In this document: positions 8,548 to 14,172 of the stretch, piece by piece
Numbering within the stretch: the stretch's first letter is position 1
How the letters are laid out: each line of letters begins with the position of its first letter
From: an uncultured Sutterella sp.
Lineage (GTDB): Bacteria > Pseudomonadota > Gammaproteobacteria > Burkholderiales > Burkholderiaceae_F
DNA: 14,172 nt
Reading direction: 5' to 3'
Assembly (NCBI GenBank): GCA_934249275.1
Contig: CAKQKT010000048.1
Coordinates: 1-14,172, forward strand
Translations under genes and position numbers: made by a program
Notes under the pieces: generated by a model
The model's input: only the letters and a program-made list of their open reading frames with translations
What the model was told of the DNA's origin: nothing
Database searches by the model: none

Positions 8548-8585
8548 AGCCCCAAACCTGCGATTGACGAGGTCTGGGGCTTTTT
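8548..8585. terminator. Bidirectional terminator between tRNA-Ser and dinD
   Basis: Stem 8548-8554 with 8575-8581, one A-C mismatch, then 8556-8559 with 8570-8573 and a 10-base loop. On the plus strand TTTTT (8581-8585) follows and ends the tRNA transcript; on the minus strand CTTTTTG follows and ends dinD. Confidence 0.88.
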
Positions 8586-8624
8586 CTTTGCTGAAGCGCC
8601 TCGGCGCGGGCTGAAAATGGTGCT

Positions 8625-9497
8625 CTATGGTTGAGGCGGCTGTTTCTCAAGGAGCTCGATACGCTTCTGTTCTTCGCGTTCGAGCTGCTTGATGCTCTTT
8701 TCGGGCGTCGGCAGATCTTCGGGCATCGTGCCGCCCAATCGCTTGATGGTTTCACGCACTTCGGCGCCTACGTTGAAGTGAGTTTTATTAGCTTCATTTT
8801 TGCCGATGATGTGTTCTCGACGAAGTTTGGCTTCGGTTTGCGTGGCGCGGAATAGGTTGGCTGCCAGTTCTTCATGGCCCATGTGATCCAGAATCTTCTG
8901 GCTCTTTTTCAGGCCTTTTCTCGCATGGATTTCCTGTTGTCCAAGACCTCCGTAGAGGCCTTTGTATCCATGATTCTGGAAGATCGCGTAATCCTTGGGA
9001 TCGATAATTCCAGCGTCATGAGCGGCATCGCTCAACCGCTTGTTGTGCTCTTTCATTTCTCGACGAAGCAACAGGCGCTTATGATCTTCGTCCAGTTTGG
9101 TGAAAGCTTCCTCGTCCGCCAGTTCCTGACGACGGGTTTGAACTGCGAAGTAGGTTTGGCCGGCGGCAATGACGGACTTGCTGGGATCGCCATTCTGGAC
9201 GATCAAGTAGCAGGCATAACGGGAGAGCAAAATGTCGTCGATTTCACGTTGAGCTCCTTTGCCTGCTTCGATCAATTTACCAACGCTGGTAAAATGATCG
9301 TCGACGCAAATTTTCATTGCTGCGCAAGCGGTTCTTGCTTTGTCGACAGCTGTTTGAAATCTTTGCCAACGGCTGTATCCCAAGAGCGGATAAAGTTCGC
9401 GTGCAAACCAATACTCCCTGCCGTCGTCGTCCAGATGGCGAATCGCGTCGAAGTTTGGCAGACCTGCCTGTTCATTGCTGTTTTGGGTATTGTCCAT
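8625..9497 (-). CDS. dinD: DNA damage-inducible protein D (DinD), Bro-N domain
   Basis: The 290-residue protein matches the DinD family (E. coli 274). An N-terminal Bro-N-like domain covers about 28-125, with YWFARELYPLLGYSRWQRF and the hallmark LSRYACYLIVQNGDPSKSVIAAGQTYFAVQTRRQEL split as 91-108 and 109-126. The C-terminal half is helical with HARKGLKKSQKILDHMG and ends in a Glu/Lys-rich helix and a Pro-rich tail. E. coli DinD is SOS-induced and reported to inhibit RecA filaments; the same role here is inference. Upstream I see no LexA box of the CTGT-N8-ACAG form. GGAG stands eight bases before the ATG. GC content of sampled stretches (43-55%) is far below cysS (75%), suggesting transfer. 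It is isolated between terminators beside tRNA-Ser. Confidence 0.93.
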   Translation of the reverse strand: MDNTQNSNEQAGLPNFDAIRHLDDDGREYWFARELYPLLGYSRWQRFQTAVDKARTACAAMKICVDDHFTSVGKLIEAGKGAQREIDDILLSRYACYLIVQNGDPSKSVIAAGQTYFAVQTRRQELADEEAFTKLDEDHKRLLLRREMKEHNKRLSDAAHDAGIIDPKDYAIFQNHGYKGLYGGLGQQEIHARKGLKKSQKILDHMGHEELAANLFRATQTEAKLRREHIIGKNEANKTHFNVGAEVRETIKRLGGTMPEDLPTPEKSIKQLEREEQKRIELLEKQPPQP

Positions 9498-9526
9498 TCA
9501 TCCTTCTCCGTAAAGGTCAACCGAGC

Positions 9527-9560
9527 CTCCAGGGCGTTGCAGTGCTCTGGAGTTTTTTAT
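9527..9560 (+). terminator. Plus-strand terminator hairpin just upstream of dinD
   Basis: A 9-bp stem with one G-T pair (9527-9535 with 9544-9552, 8-base loop) is followed by TTTTTTATT. It is a well-formed intrinsic terminator on the plus strand, yet no plus-strand gene precedes it; only antisense of dinD does. On the minus strand the same hairpin would form at the 5' end of the dinD message. Confidence 0.75.
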
Positions 9561-9587
9561 TGTACGACGCCTAAGAAAATGAGACAC
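9559..9587 (-). promoter_or_regulatory. Candidate promoter for dinD
   Basis: TACAAT (9559-9564) on the minus strand with a poor -35 (GTGTCT, 9582-9587) at 17 bases. Transcription would begin near 9552, at the base of the hairpin 9527-9552. No LexA box overlaps it. Confidence 0.4.
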
Positions 9588-9785
9588 GGCTCGTGAATGC
9601 CTTTACGGGCGATAGGCTGGTTATTCGAGGATTGATATCTGGTTTGGCTTAAACGAGTCTTTGTAGAGATTATGCAAGCTGTTATTGGAACGTTGAGACC
9701 ATGCCGGCTTTTTCATGCAGGCATTCGATGCCGTTATCAGGCGTTTCTGCAACATCCTGCCGGTCGTAACGTCTGAGACCGCTTC

Positions 9786-9814
9786 TTGACGTCGGTCGTT
9801 TTCCGTGCGAAAAT
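9786..9814 (+). promoter_or_regulatory. Promoter for rubrerythrin
   Basis: TTGACG (9786-9791), 17 bases, then GAAAAT (9809-9814). The expected start near 9821 gives a leader of about 48 bases that contains the dyad at 9840-9852 and the AAGGAG ribosome binding site at 9858-9863. Confidence 0.55.
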
Positions 9815-9839
9815 CAAACTATCTCAGATCATCAATCGA

Positions 9840-9852
9840 TAGACGTTGTCTA
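9840..9852 (+). repeat. Dyad TAGAC-GTT-GTCTA in the rubrerythrin leader
   Basis: A perfect 5-bp inverted repeat with a 3-base centre, ending five bases before the ribosome binding site AAGGAG. It could be an operator for a redox regulator or a small mRNA hairpin; nothing in the sequence decides between these. Confidence 0.5.
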
Positions 9853-9868
9853 ATTAAAAGGAGATGAC

Positions 9869-10408
9869 ATGACCAACAAGTTTTCCGGTACCGAAACCGA
9901 AAAGAATCTGCTTGCTGCATTTGCCGGTGAATCCCAGGCCCGCAACAAGTATTCCTACTTTGCCGGCGTAGCCCGCAAGGAAGGCTATCAGCAGATTGCC
10001 GAGCTTTTCGAAGAAACGGCCAACAACGAACGCCAGCACGCCAAGCTTTGGTTCAAGCATCTCGGCGGCATCGGCAGCACGGCTGAAAATCTGAAGGCTG
10101 CTGCGGAAGGCGAAAACTACGAATGGACCGACATGTACGAAGGCTTTGCCAAGACGGCCGAACGCGAGGGCTTCCCCGAGCTCGCCGCTCAGTTCCGTGC
10201 CGTGGGCGCCATCGAAAAGGCTCATGAAGAACGCTATCTGAAGCTCCTCAACAACATCGAAACCCAGAAGGTTTTCGAAAAGAGCGAGGAAGTCATGTGG
10301 CAGTGCCGCGAATGCGGCCATCTTGTCATCGGCAAGAAGGCTCCGGAAGTCTGCCCGGTCTGCGCCCACCCGCAGTCCTATCAGCAGGTTCGCGCTGAAA
10401 ACTACTGA
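9869..10408 (+). CDS. rbr: Rubrerythrin
   Basis: Rubrerythrin is a cytoplasmic diiron peroxidase that removes hydrogen peroxide in anaerobes and microaerophiles using electrons passed through a rubredoxin-like site. The 179 residues show a four-helix ferritin-like domain with E21 (GES), E54 and H57 (ERQH), E85 and D88 (YEWTDMY), and E116xxH119E120. The C-terminal rubredoxin knuckles are C146xxC149 and C162xxC165, followed by [13 protein letters not shown], typical of the family. D88 stands where many relatives have Glu. The ATG at 9869 has a strong AAGGAG five bases upstream. The gene is monocistronic, with its own promoter and terminator. Its presence argues for an anaerobic or oxygen-sensitive host. 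Confidence 0.97.
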   Translation: MTNKFSGTETEKNLLAAFAGESQARNKYSYFAGVARKEGYQQIAELFEETANNERQHAKLWFKHLGGIGSTAENLKAAAEGENYEWTDMYEGFAKTAEREGFPELAAQFRAVGAIEKAHEERYLKLLNNIETQKVFEKSEEVMWQCRECGHLVIGKKAPEVCPVCAHPQSYQQVRAENY

Positions 10409-10449
10409 TTCCCGGCAGGGCTGAAAGCCCGGCCCAAATAGATCGCCTG

Positions 10450-10485
10450 AGGCCTCGTCGGAATGTTGACGGGGCCTTTCATTTT
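10450..10485 (+). terminator. Intrinsic terminator after rubrerythrin
   Basis: A 10-bp stem with one T-G pair (10450-10459 with 10468-10477, 8-base loop) is followed by TTCATTTT. It ends the rubrerythrin transcript; on the minus strand, after the nhaC-type gene, no T tract follows. Confidence 0.8.
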
Positions 10486-10516
10486 GCCGTCATTCGATTC
10501 GCGCGCTGCCTTGCGG

Positions 10517-11830
10517 TCAGGCTTCTCGAGCGGTTCCGGCTTTTTCGATAAAGGCGAGGATCAGCTGCCAGAGCGGCAGGAACCAGAGATAGAAGGCGGC
10601 GAGCACGCAGGCCGCAGGAGCGCCCACGGAGGCGACCGGCACGGCGCCGGCGATGGACCAGGGAATGAGAGGCGCGATGACGATGACGGTGTTTTCAAGG
10701 TCGATGGCCATCTTCTGGCGATCCGGGCGGACCTCGTCGCAGAGCTGGCTGGTCAGCATGACGGGCAGCGCCTGATTGCACGCGATGCAGCAGGTCACAA
10801 TGGCCGTCGAGAGGACTGCGCCGAAGGGCGTGATGCGCGCGGCGACTTTTGGCAGAAGCCCCTTGAGGCGGGTGACAAGGCCCGTGCCTTCAAGCAGGCC
10901 GGAGTAGGTCGAGGAAATGAGGATGATGGCGCAGACGGAAAGCATCGAGACGAGGCCGCCGCCCGCGAGCATTTTGGCGAGATCCGCATTCTGAGGCGCG
11001 TACCCGAAGACAAGCGTTTCGCCGATTGTCTGCCAGGACATGTCCTGCACGAAGGCGCAGAGAAGAACGGCGGTCAGGGTGCTCGCGATCATCGTGAGGC
11101 GGATCGAGAACTTCATGAAGATGAGCGCGAGGAGCACGACGGCGGGCAGATAGGTCGTCCAGTCGAGCGAGAAGGCTACGCGGAAGATGCTCGTGACGTC
11201 GACGGTCGCAGCGCGCCCCGGATTCAGGAGCCCGATGCCCGCATAGACGGCGCAGGCGGTCAGAAGCGGGACAAGCCCCGTCTTTACCATGAGCCTGAGG
11301 TTCGTGTAGAGATTGGTCTTGGTGACGACGGCGACAAGCGCGGCGCTCGTCGAGACGGGCGAGCATCGGTCGCCCATGAAGACGCCTGCAAGAATGGCGC
11401 CGCCCGATAGGAACGGATCCACGCCCATGGCGTCGAGCATCGTGGCGGTGATGACGCCCATGGTGGCGACCGTCCCGAAGGCCGTGCCCGTGAGCGTGGA
11501 GAGAAGGCCGTTGAGAAGGAATGCGGCGAGGAGGCCCCATTCCGGCGTGACGAAGCCGGCGGCATCCGTCACGAGCCGGGCGATCGTGCCCGAGGCGCGC
11601 CAGGAGCCCGTGAGCATGCCGATGAGCGCCATGACGATCGCGATGCCCATGATGGTTTTCACGCCCTTCGAGGCCATTCGCACGAGCGATTTCAGGTCGT
11701 GCCCGCGAAAGAGCCCGTATCCGGAAAAGAGAAAAAAGCCTGCGATGAGCGCCCAGATGACCGTGTGGCCGGTAAGCGCGCAGGAGAGAATGGCGGCGGC
11801 AAAAAGTCCGAGAACGATGCCTTCAAGCAT
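10517..11830 (-). CDS. NhaC-family Na+/H+ antiporter
   Basis: This is a polytopic inner-membrane protein of 437 residues with about ten to twelve hydrophobic segments. Family marks are GTAFGTVATMGVI (115-127), AILAGVFMGDRCSPVSTSAAL (145-165, the conserved GD-x-x-SP motif) and the late AGAVPVASVGAPAACVLAAF. Proteins of this NhaC/CitMHS-like superfamily exchange Na+ for H+ or for organic acids such as malate and lactate, so the substrate is uncertain. The frame opens at a TTG (11908), but that would place a terminator hairpin and a TTTTTT run inside the gene; the ATG at 11830 falls just before the first membrane helix and is preferred, although neither has a clear ribosome binding site. A good promoter lies upstream, with the hairpin between. 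Confidence 0.88.
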   Translation of the reverse strand: MLEGIVLGLFAAAILSCALTGHTVIWALIAGFFLFSGYGLFRGHDLKSLVRMASKGVKTIMGIAIVMALIGMLTGSWRASGTIARLVTDAAGFVTPEWGLLAAFLLNGLLSTLTGTAFGTVATMGVITATMLDAMGVDPFLSGGAILAGVFMGDRCSPVSTSAALVAVVTKTNLYTNLRLMVKTGLVPLLTACAVYAGIGLLNPGRAATVDVTSIFRVAFSLDWTTYLPAVVLLALIFMKFSIRLTMIASTLTAVLLCAFVQDMSWQTIGETLVFGYAPQNADLAKMLAGGGLVSMLSVCAIILISSTYSGLLEGTGLVTRLKGLLPKVAARITPFGAVLSTAIVTCCIACNQALPVMLTSQLCDEVRPDRQKMAIDLENTVIVIAPLIPWSIAGAVPVASVGAPAACVLAAFYLWFLPLWQLILAFIEKAGTAREA

Positions 11831-11848
11831 GATGAGGATGGTAGTTGG

Positions 11849-11883
11849 AAAAAACCGGCCCGAACGCGGGATGCGCCGGGCCG
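11849..11883 (-). terminator. Terminator in the leader of the NhaC-family gene
   Basis: A 7-bp GC stem (11856-11862 with 11877-11883, 14-base loop that can pair further) is followed on the minus strand by G and TTTTTT (11849-11854). It ends the Fe-ADH-LysE-ProX transcript. It also lies downstream of the only good nhaC promoter (11899-11927) and 18 bases before its ATG, so it may attenuate that gene. Confidence 0.8.
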
Positions 11884-11898
11884 TGGAATCGAAATCGA

Positions 11899-11927
11899 AT
11901 TGTGCCAAAAACGGAAGGATTTGCCAA
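11899..11927 (-). promoter_or_regulatory. Promoter for the NhaC-family gene
   Basis: TTGGCA (11922-11927), exactly 17 bases, then CACAAT (11899-11904) on the minus strand, matching sigma-70 boxes at five and four of six positions. Transcription would start near 11892 and run through the hairpin 11849-11883 before reaching the ATG at 11830. Confidence 0.55.
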
Positions 11928-11951
11928 TATCCCCTGCGGGAGCGCCGAATG

Positions 11952-12446
11952 TCAGATTGTGACCGTCTTCCAGTCGTAGCCGAGCGCGGGCAGGAAGCGC
12001 CCGGTCAGATCGGCCGTGGCAAGCTTGAGGCTGCAGTCGTTCGAACACGGGTGGCAGTCGATGAAGGGGGTGTTCAGCACGTCTGCGTCAATGAGGAGCT
12101 GAACCTTGTGATCGGTGTCGTAGAGGAGGCCGAGCACGCTCACGGCGCCGGCAAAGGTGTTGAGGATGCTTTTGAGATCCTCGTCCGTCGCGAAGCTCAG
12201 GTGTCCGCTTTCGATCTGCTTCGCAAGGTCTTTCGACTGAAGCTTTTTGTCGGCGGGCAGCATCAGAAGGTAGAAGGCGCGCTTCGTCTTCAAAAAGAGC
12301 GACTTGCAGCACAGGGCGCCCTGCTGCTCGGCAATGAGCTTGCCTTCGGCAACCGTGAGAATAGGCTGATGCTCGAGCGCATGGTAGGGAATCCCCATCT
12401 GCTCGAGCCGGGCCATGACGTCCTGCTTGACGGTTTCGTTCGGCAT
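11952..12446 (-). CDS. ProX/PrdX-type prolyl-tRNA editing protein (Ala-tRNA(Pro) deacylase)
   Basis: The 164-residue protein is a free-standing editing domain of the YbaK/INS family. Members of the ProX (PrdX) branch hydrolyse alanine wrongly attached to tRNA-Pro, protecting translation in trans. Supporting segments are LEHQPILTVAEG (24-35), GALCCKSLFLK with K48 as the expected functional lysine, AFYLLMLPADKKL (57-69), GAVSVLGLLYD (100-110) and the late HPCSND block (132-137). Cysteines are unusually dense: C46, C47, C131, C134 and C138. It starts 16 bases after lysE with AGGA nine bases before the ATG, so it belongs to the Fe-ADH-lysE operon, and ends just before a strong terminator. Exact tRNA specificity is inferred from family resemblance. 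Confidence 0.9.
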   Translation of the reverse strand: MPNETVKQDVMARLEQMGIPYHALEHQPILTVAEGKLIAEQQGALCCKSLFLKTKRAFYLLMLPADKKLQSKDLAKQIESGHLSFATDEDLKSILNTFAGAVSVLGLLYDTDHKVQLLIDADVLNTPFIDCHPCSNDCSLKLATADLTGRFLPALGYDWKTVTI

Positions 12447-12462
12447 GATGATTGTCCTGAAG

Positions 12463-13101
12463 TTAGAGGAAGGGCTTGGCGGTGTTCCAGAGCACCCAGC
12501 AGGCGAGGAGCATGAAGATGACGGCGCTCGCCTTGTTCATGAGCCTGGGGCCGCTGCCTCGCGCGAGGAAGACGCGCATGCGGTCTGCGATGAGAGCGTA
12601 GAAGACCATGCAGGCGAAGACCATCAGCACGTAGACGGCGATCATGAGGGCGACCTGCGGCACGTAGGCGATTTCCGGATCGATGAACTGCGGCATGATG
12701 GAGACGCAGAAGATCATCGGCTGCGGATTGGTGATGGCGAGGATGAAGCACTTGGAGAAGAGGCCCTCGTCCGCGTTGGCGGGGACCTTGACGCCCGGCG
12801 CGTCGATCACGATCTTGGGCGGAATCTTGCGCCAGGTCTTGATGGCGAGCCAGATGAGAAAGCCTGCGCCCAGGAGCTTGATGGCCGCAAAGAGCATGGG
12901 GCTTGAGGCGACGACGACGCCGACGCCCGACATGCCGGCGATGAAGAGCAGGCCGATGCCGGCCGCCGTTCCGAAGGCGCCCGCCATGGTGCGGCGCCAC
13001 CCGTATTCGGCGGCTAGCGTGATGATCATGACCACGCCGAGCCCCGGCGTCAGAATGTTGGCGAGGCTCGTGATGAGAAAGAGCGCAAAGAGGCTCGACA
13101 T
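12463..13101 (-). CDS. LysE/RhtB-family amino acid exporter
   Basis: The 212-residue protein has six hydrophobic segments at about 5-25, 40-65, 68-88, 115-137, 148-172 and 190-207, the standard LysE/RhtB topology. The family signature is near the N terminus: LANILTPGLGVVMIITLAAEYGWRRTMAGA, where the usual PGP reads PGL, followed by GTAAGIG. The mid-protein ITNPQPMIFCVSIMPQFID matches the family NPK-like block. Such proteins export amino acids or their derivatives across the inner membrane; the substrate cannot be told. A longer frame from a TTG at 13158 overlaps the previous gene; the ATG at 13101 is preferred because GGGGAG stands eight bases upstream. It is 16 bases from its neighbours on both sides. 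Confidence 0.93.
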   Translation of the reverse strand: MSSLFALFLITSLANILTPGLGVVMIITLAAEYGWRRTMAGAFGTAAGIGLLFIAGMSGVGVVVASSPMLFAAIKLLGAGFLIWLAIKTWRKIPPKIVIDAPGVKVPANADEGLFSKCFILAITNPQPMIFCVSIMPQFIDPEIAYVPQVALMIAVYVLMVFACMVFYALIADRMRVFLARGSGPRLMNKASAVIFMLLACWVLWNTAKPFL

Positions 13102-13109
13102 GGCTGATG

Positions 13110-13115
13110 CTCCCC
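13110..13115 (-). promoter_or_regulatory. Ribosome binding site that fixes the lysE start
   Basis: GGGGAG on the minus strand, eight bases before the ATG at 13101. It lies in the 16-base gap after the dehydrogenase stop codon and rules against the longer TTG start. Confidence 0.8.
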
Positions 13116-13117
13116 AA

Positions 13118-14172
13118 TTAGCGGAAGGCGGCTTCGTAGACGGCGAGCGTGTCTTCAAAGGTGAAGTAGTTCGCGTCCTGTTCGAAGGCGTGGAAGCCGG
13201 CGGAGCGGCAGACTTCGGTCATGGCGGGGAGCTCCTCGCGGGTGATGCCCCAGCTGCTCATCTTGAGGTCCTGCATGCCGCAGTCGTGAATGAGCTGCTG
13301 GAGGGCGCGCAGGAAGTCGGACGGCTGGACGGCGCCTTCGATGCCCATGGCTCTGGCAAGCGCCACGAAGCGGTCGGACTGGGCGCCGACGGAGATCATG
13401 TGGCCGAAGTAGGCCATGGAGAGCATGATGAGGCCGGCGCCGTGCGGAAGTTCCGGATGGAAGGCGGAGAGCGCATGCTCCATGGCGTGCTGGCTCGTGA
13501 GGCGGGTCGTCGTCATGACGAAGCCGCCCATCGTGTTGGCGAAGGCGACGTGTTCGCGGGCCTCGATGCTCGAACCGTCGGCAACGGCCTTCGGAAGCCA
13601 CTTGGCAAGATGGCGGACGGCTTCAAGGGCGTACATGTCGCTCAGGAAGTTCGGGCGCTTGCCGACGTAGCCTTCGACGGCGTGGAAGAGCGCGTCGAAG
13701 CCCTGATAGGCGGTGAGGGCGGGCGGAACGGAGAGCATCAGCTCGGGGTCGACGATCGCAAGCTTCGGGAAGCAGCCCGGGTGTCCGATGCCGACCTTTT
13801 CCTTCGTTTCCGGATTGGTGATGACGCCGCCGGCGTCGACTTCGCTGCCCGTGCCCGCGGTCGTGGTGATCGCGACGAGCGGGAGCGGATCGTGCTCAAA
13901 GGCCTTGCGGCCGCCCGTGCCGCTCTGGACGTAGTCCCAGAGCTGGCCCGGATTTGCGGCCATGAGGCCGGAGACCTTGGCGCAGTCCATGACGGAGCCG
14001 CCGCCGAGCGCGACGAGGAAGTCGCATCCTTCGGCCTTCATGCGCCCGGCCACCTTCATGACGGTGCCGACCGTCGGGTTGGGTTCGACGACGCCCATGT
14101 GCACGACGGGAATGCCGCGCTCCTCAAGCATGGCGGTCACGCGGGCAAGGGCGCCGATGCGCTCCATCGCGC
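13118..14172 (-). CDS. Iron-containing alcohol dehydrogenase, 5' end beyond the window
   Basis: The frame is open to the window edge, so the N terminus is missing; about 351 residues are visible, against 380-390 for the family, and the lost part would hold the first strand and G-x-G region. Counting from the Met at 14167, the nucleotide-binding GGGSVMD is at 55-61 and TTTAGTGSEV at 101-110. The iron ligands match E. coli FucO spacing: D158, H162, H227 and H241 (PHG), with H231 at the catalytic histidine position. Members reduce aldehydes or oxidise alcohols with NAD(P)H, often in fermentation; the substrate is unknown. It is the first visible gene of an operon continuing into lysE and the prolyl-tRNA editing gene. 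Confidence 0.93.
   Translation of the reverse strand, partial: AMERIGALARVTAMLEERGIPVVHMGVVEPNPTVGTVMKVAGRMKAEGCDFLVALGGGSVMDCAKVSGLMAANPGQLWDYVQSGTGGRKAFEHDPLPLVAITTTAGTGSEVDAGGVITNPETKEKVGIGHPGCFPKLAIVDPELMLSVPPALTAYQGFDALFHAVEGYVGKRPNFLSDMYALEAVRHLAKWLPKAVADGSSIEAREHVAFANTMGGFVMTTTRLTSQHAMEHALSAFHPELPHGAGLIMLSMAYFGHMISVGAQSDRFVALARAMGIEGAVQPSDFLRALQQLIHDCGMQDLKMSSWGITREELPAMTEVCRSAGFHAFEQDANYFTFEDTLAVYEAAFR

Larger units (their letters stand above)
9498..9868. other. Non-coding region between dinD and rubrerythrin
   Basis: This 371-base divergent region is less GC-rich than the rest of the window. It contains the dinD -10 box (9559-9564), a plus-strand terminator hairpin (9527-9558), the rubrerythrin promoter (9786-9814) and a dyad next to its ribosome binding site (9840-9852). 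Between about 9590 and 9785 I see only small repeats: GGCAT-TCG-ATGCC (9720-9732) and two near copies of AACGTTGAGACC. No gene is credible there. Confidence 0.5.

Noticed and set aside
8874..9596. 240-residue plus-strand frame opposite dinD
   Set aside because: dinD is a strong family match on the other strand. The frame runs through the terminator hairpin 9527-9558 and shows no recognisable domain.
8383..9868. Integration site with a duplicated tRNA-Ser 3' end
   Set aside because: I looked for a second copy of the T arm and acceptor end in the dinD and downstream region and saw none; no integrase is present.

Overview
The window looks like a piece of chromosome from a GC-rich betaproteobacterium of the Burkholderiales. 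The evidence is the core block lpxH-ppiB-ppiA-TPR gene facing away from cysS-accA-tilS, which is a familiar Burkholderiales order. The anaerobe-flavoured genes further right (rubrerythrin, iron-containing alcohol dehydrogenase, NhaC-type antiporter) would fit a gut genus such as Sutterella or Parasutterella. That genus-level guess is inference, not something the sequence proves.

Layout, left to right. (1) 27-1052: a lone minus-strand gene for an ArsR-type regulator fused to a rhodanese domain, starting at TTG and ending in a strong terminator. (2) 1053-3670, minus strand: TPR lipoprotein-like/periplasmic protein, exported cyclophilin, cytoplasmic cyclophilin and an LpxH-family lipid A enzyme, in that transcription order. 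(3) 3671-4000: divergent intergenic region. (4) 4001-6638, plus strand: cysS and accA, closed by a long hairpin terminator. (5) 6650-8585: tilS with its own promoter, then tRNA-Ser(UGA) with promoter and terminator. (6) 8625-9868: a less GC-rich insert-like patch holding dinD on the minus strand and a 371-base non-coding stretch. (7) 9786-10485: rubrerythrin with promoter, strong ribosome binding site and terminator. (8) 10517-14172, minus strand: an operon of iron-containing alcohol dehydrogenase (cut by the window end), LysE/RhtB exporter and ProX-type Ala-tRNA(Pro) deacylase, then a separately promoted NhaC-family antiporter whose leader contains a terminator hairpin.

Most genes are housekeeping: lipid A synthesis, protein folding, Cys-tRNA charging, malonyl-CoA formation, tRNA-Ile2 wobble modification and translation quality control. 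The accessory part is stress-related (DinD, rubrerythrin, ArsR-rhodanese). I did not find a clear new multi-gene system. The observations most worth following are the LpxH homologue that has lost two ligands of one metal site, the terminator sitting between the nhaC promoter and start codon, and the dinD patch beside tRNA-Ser with a terminator facing away from any plus-strand gene.
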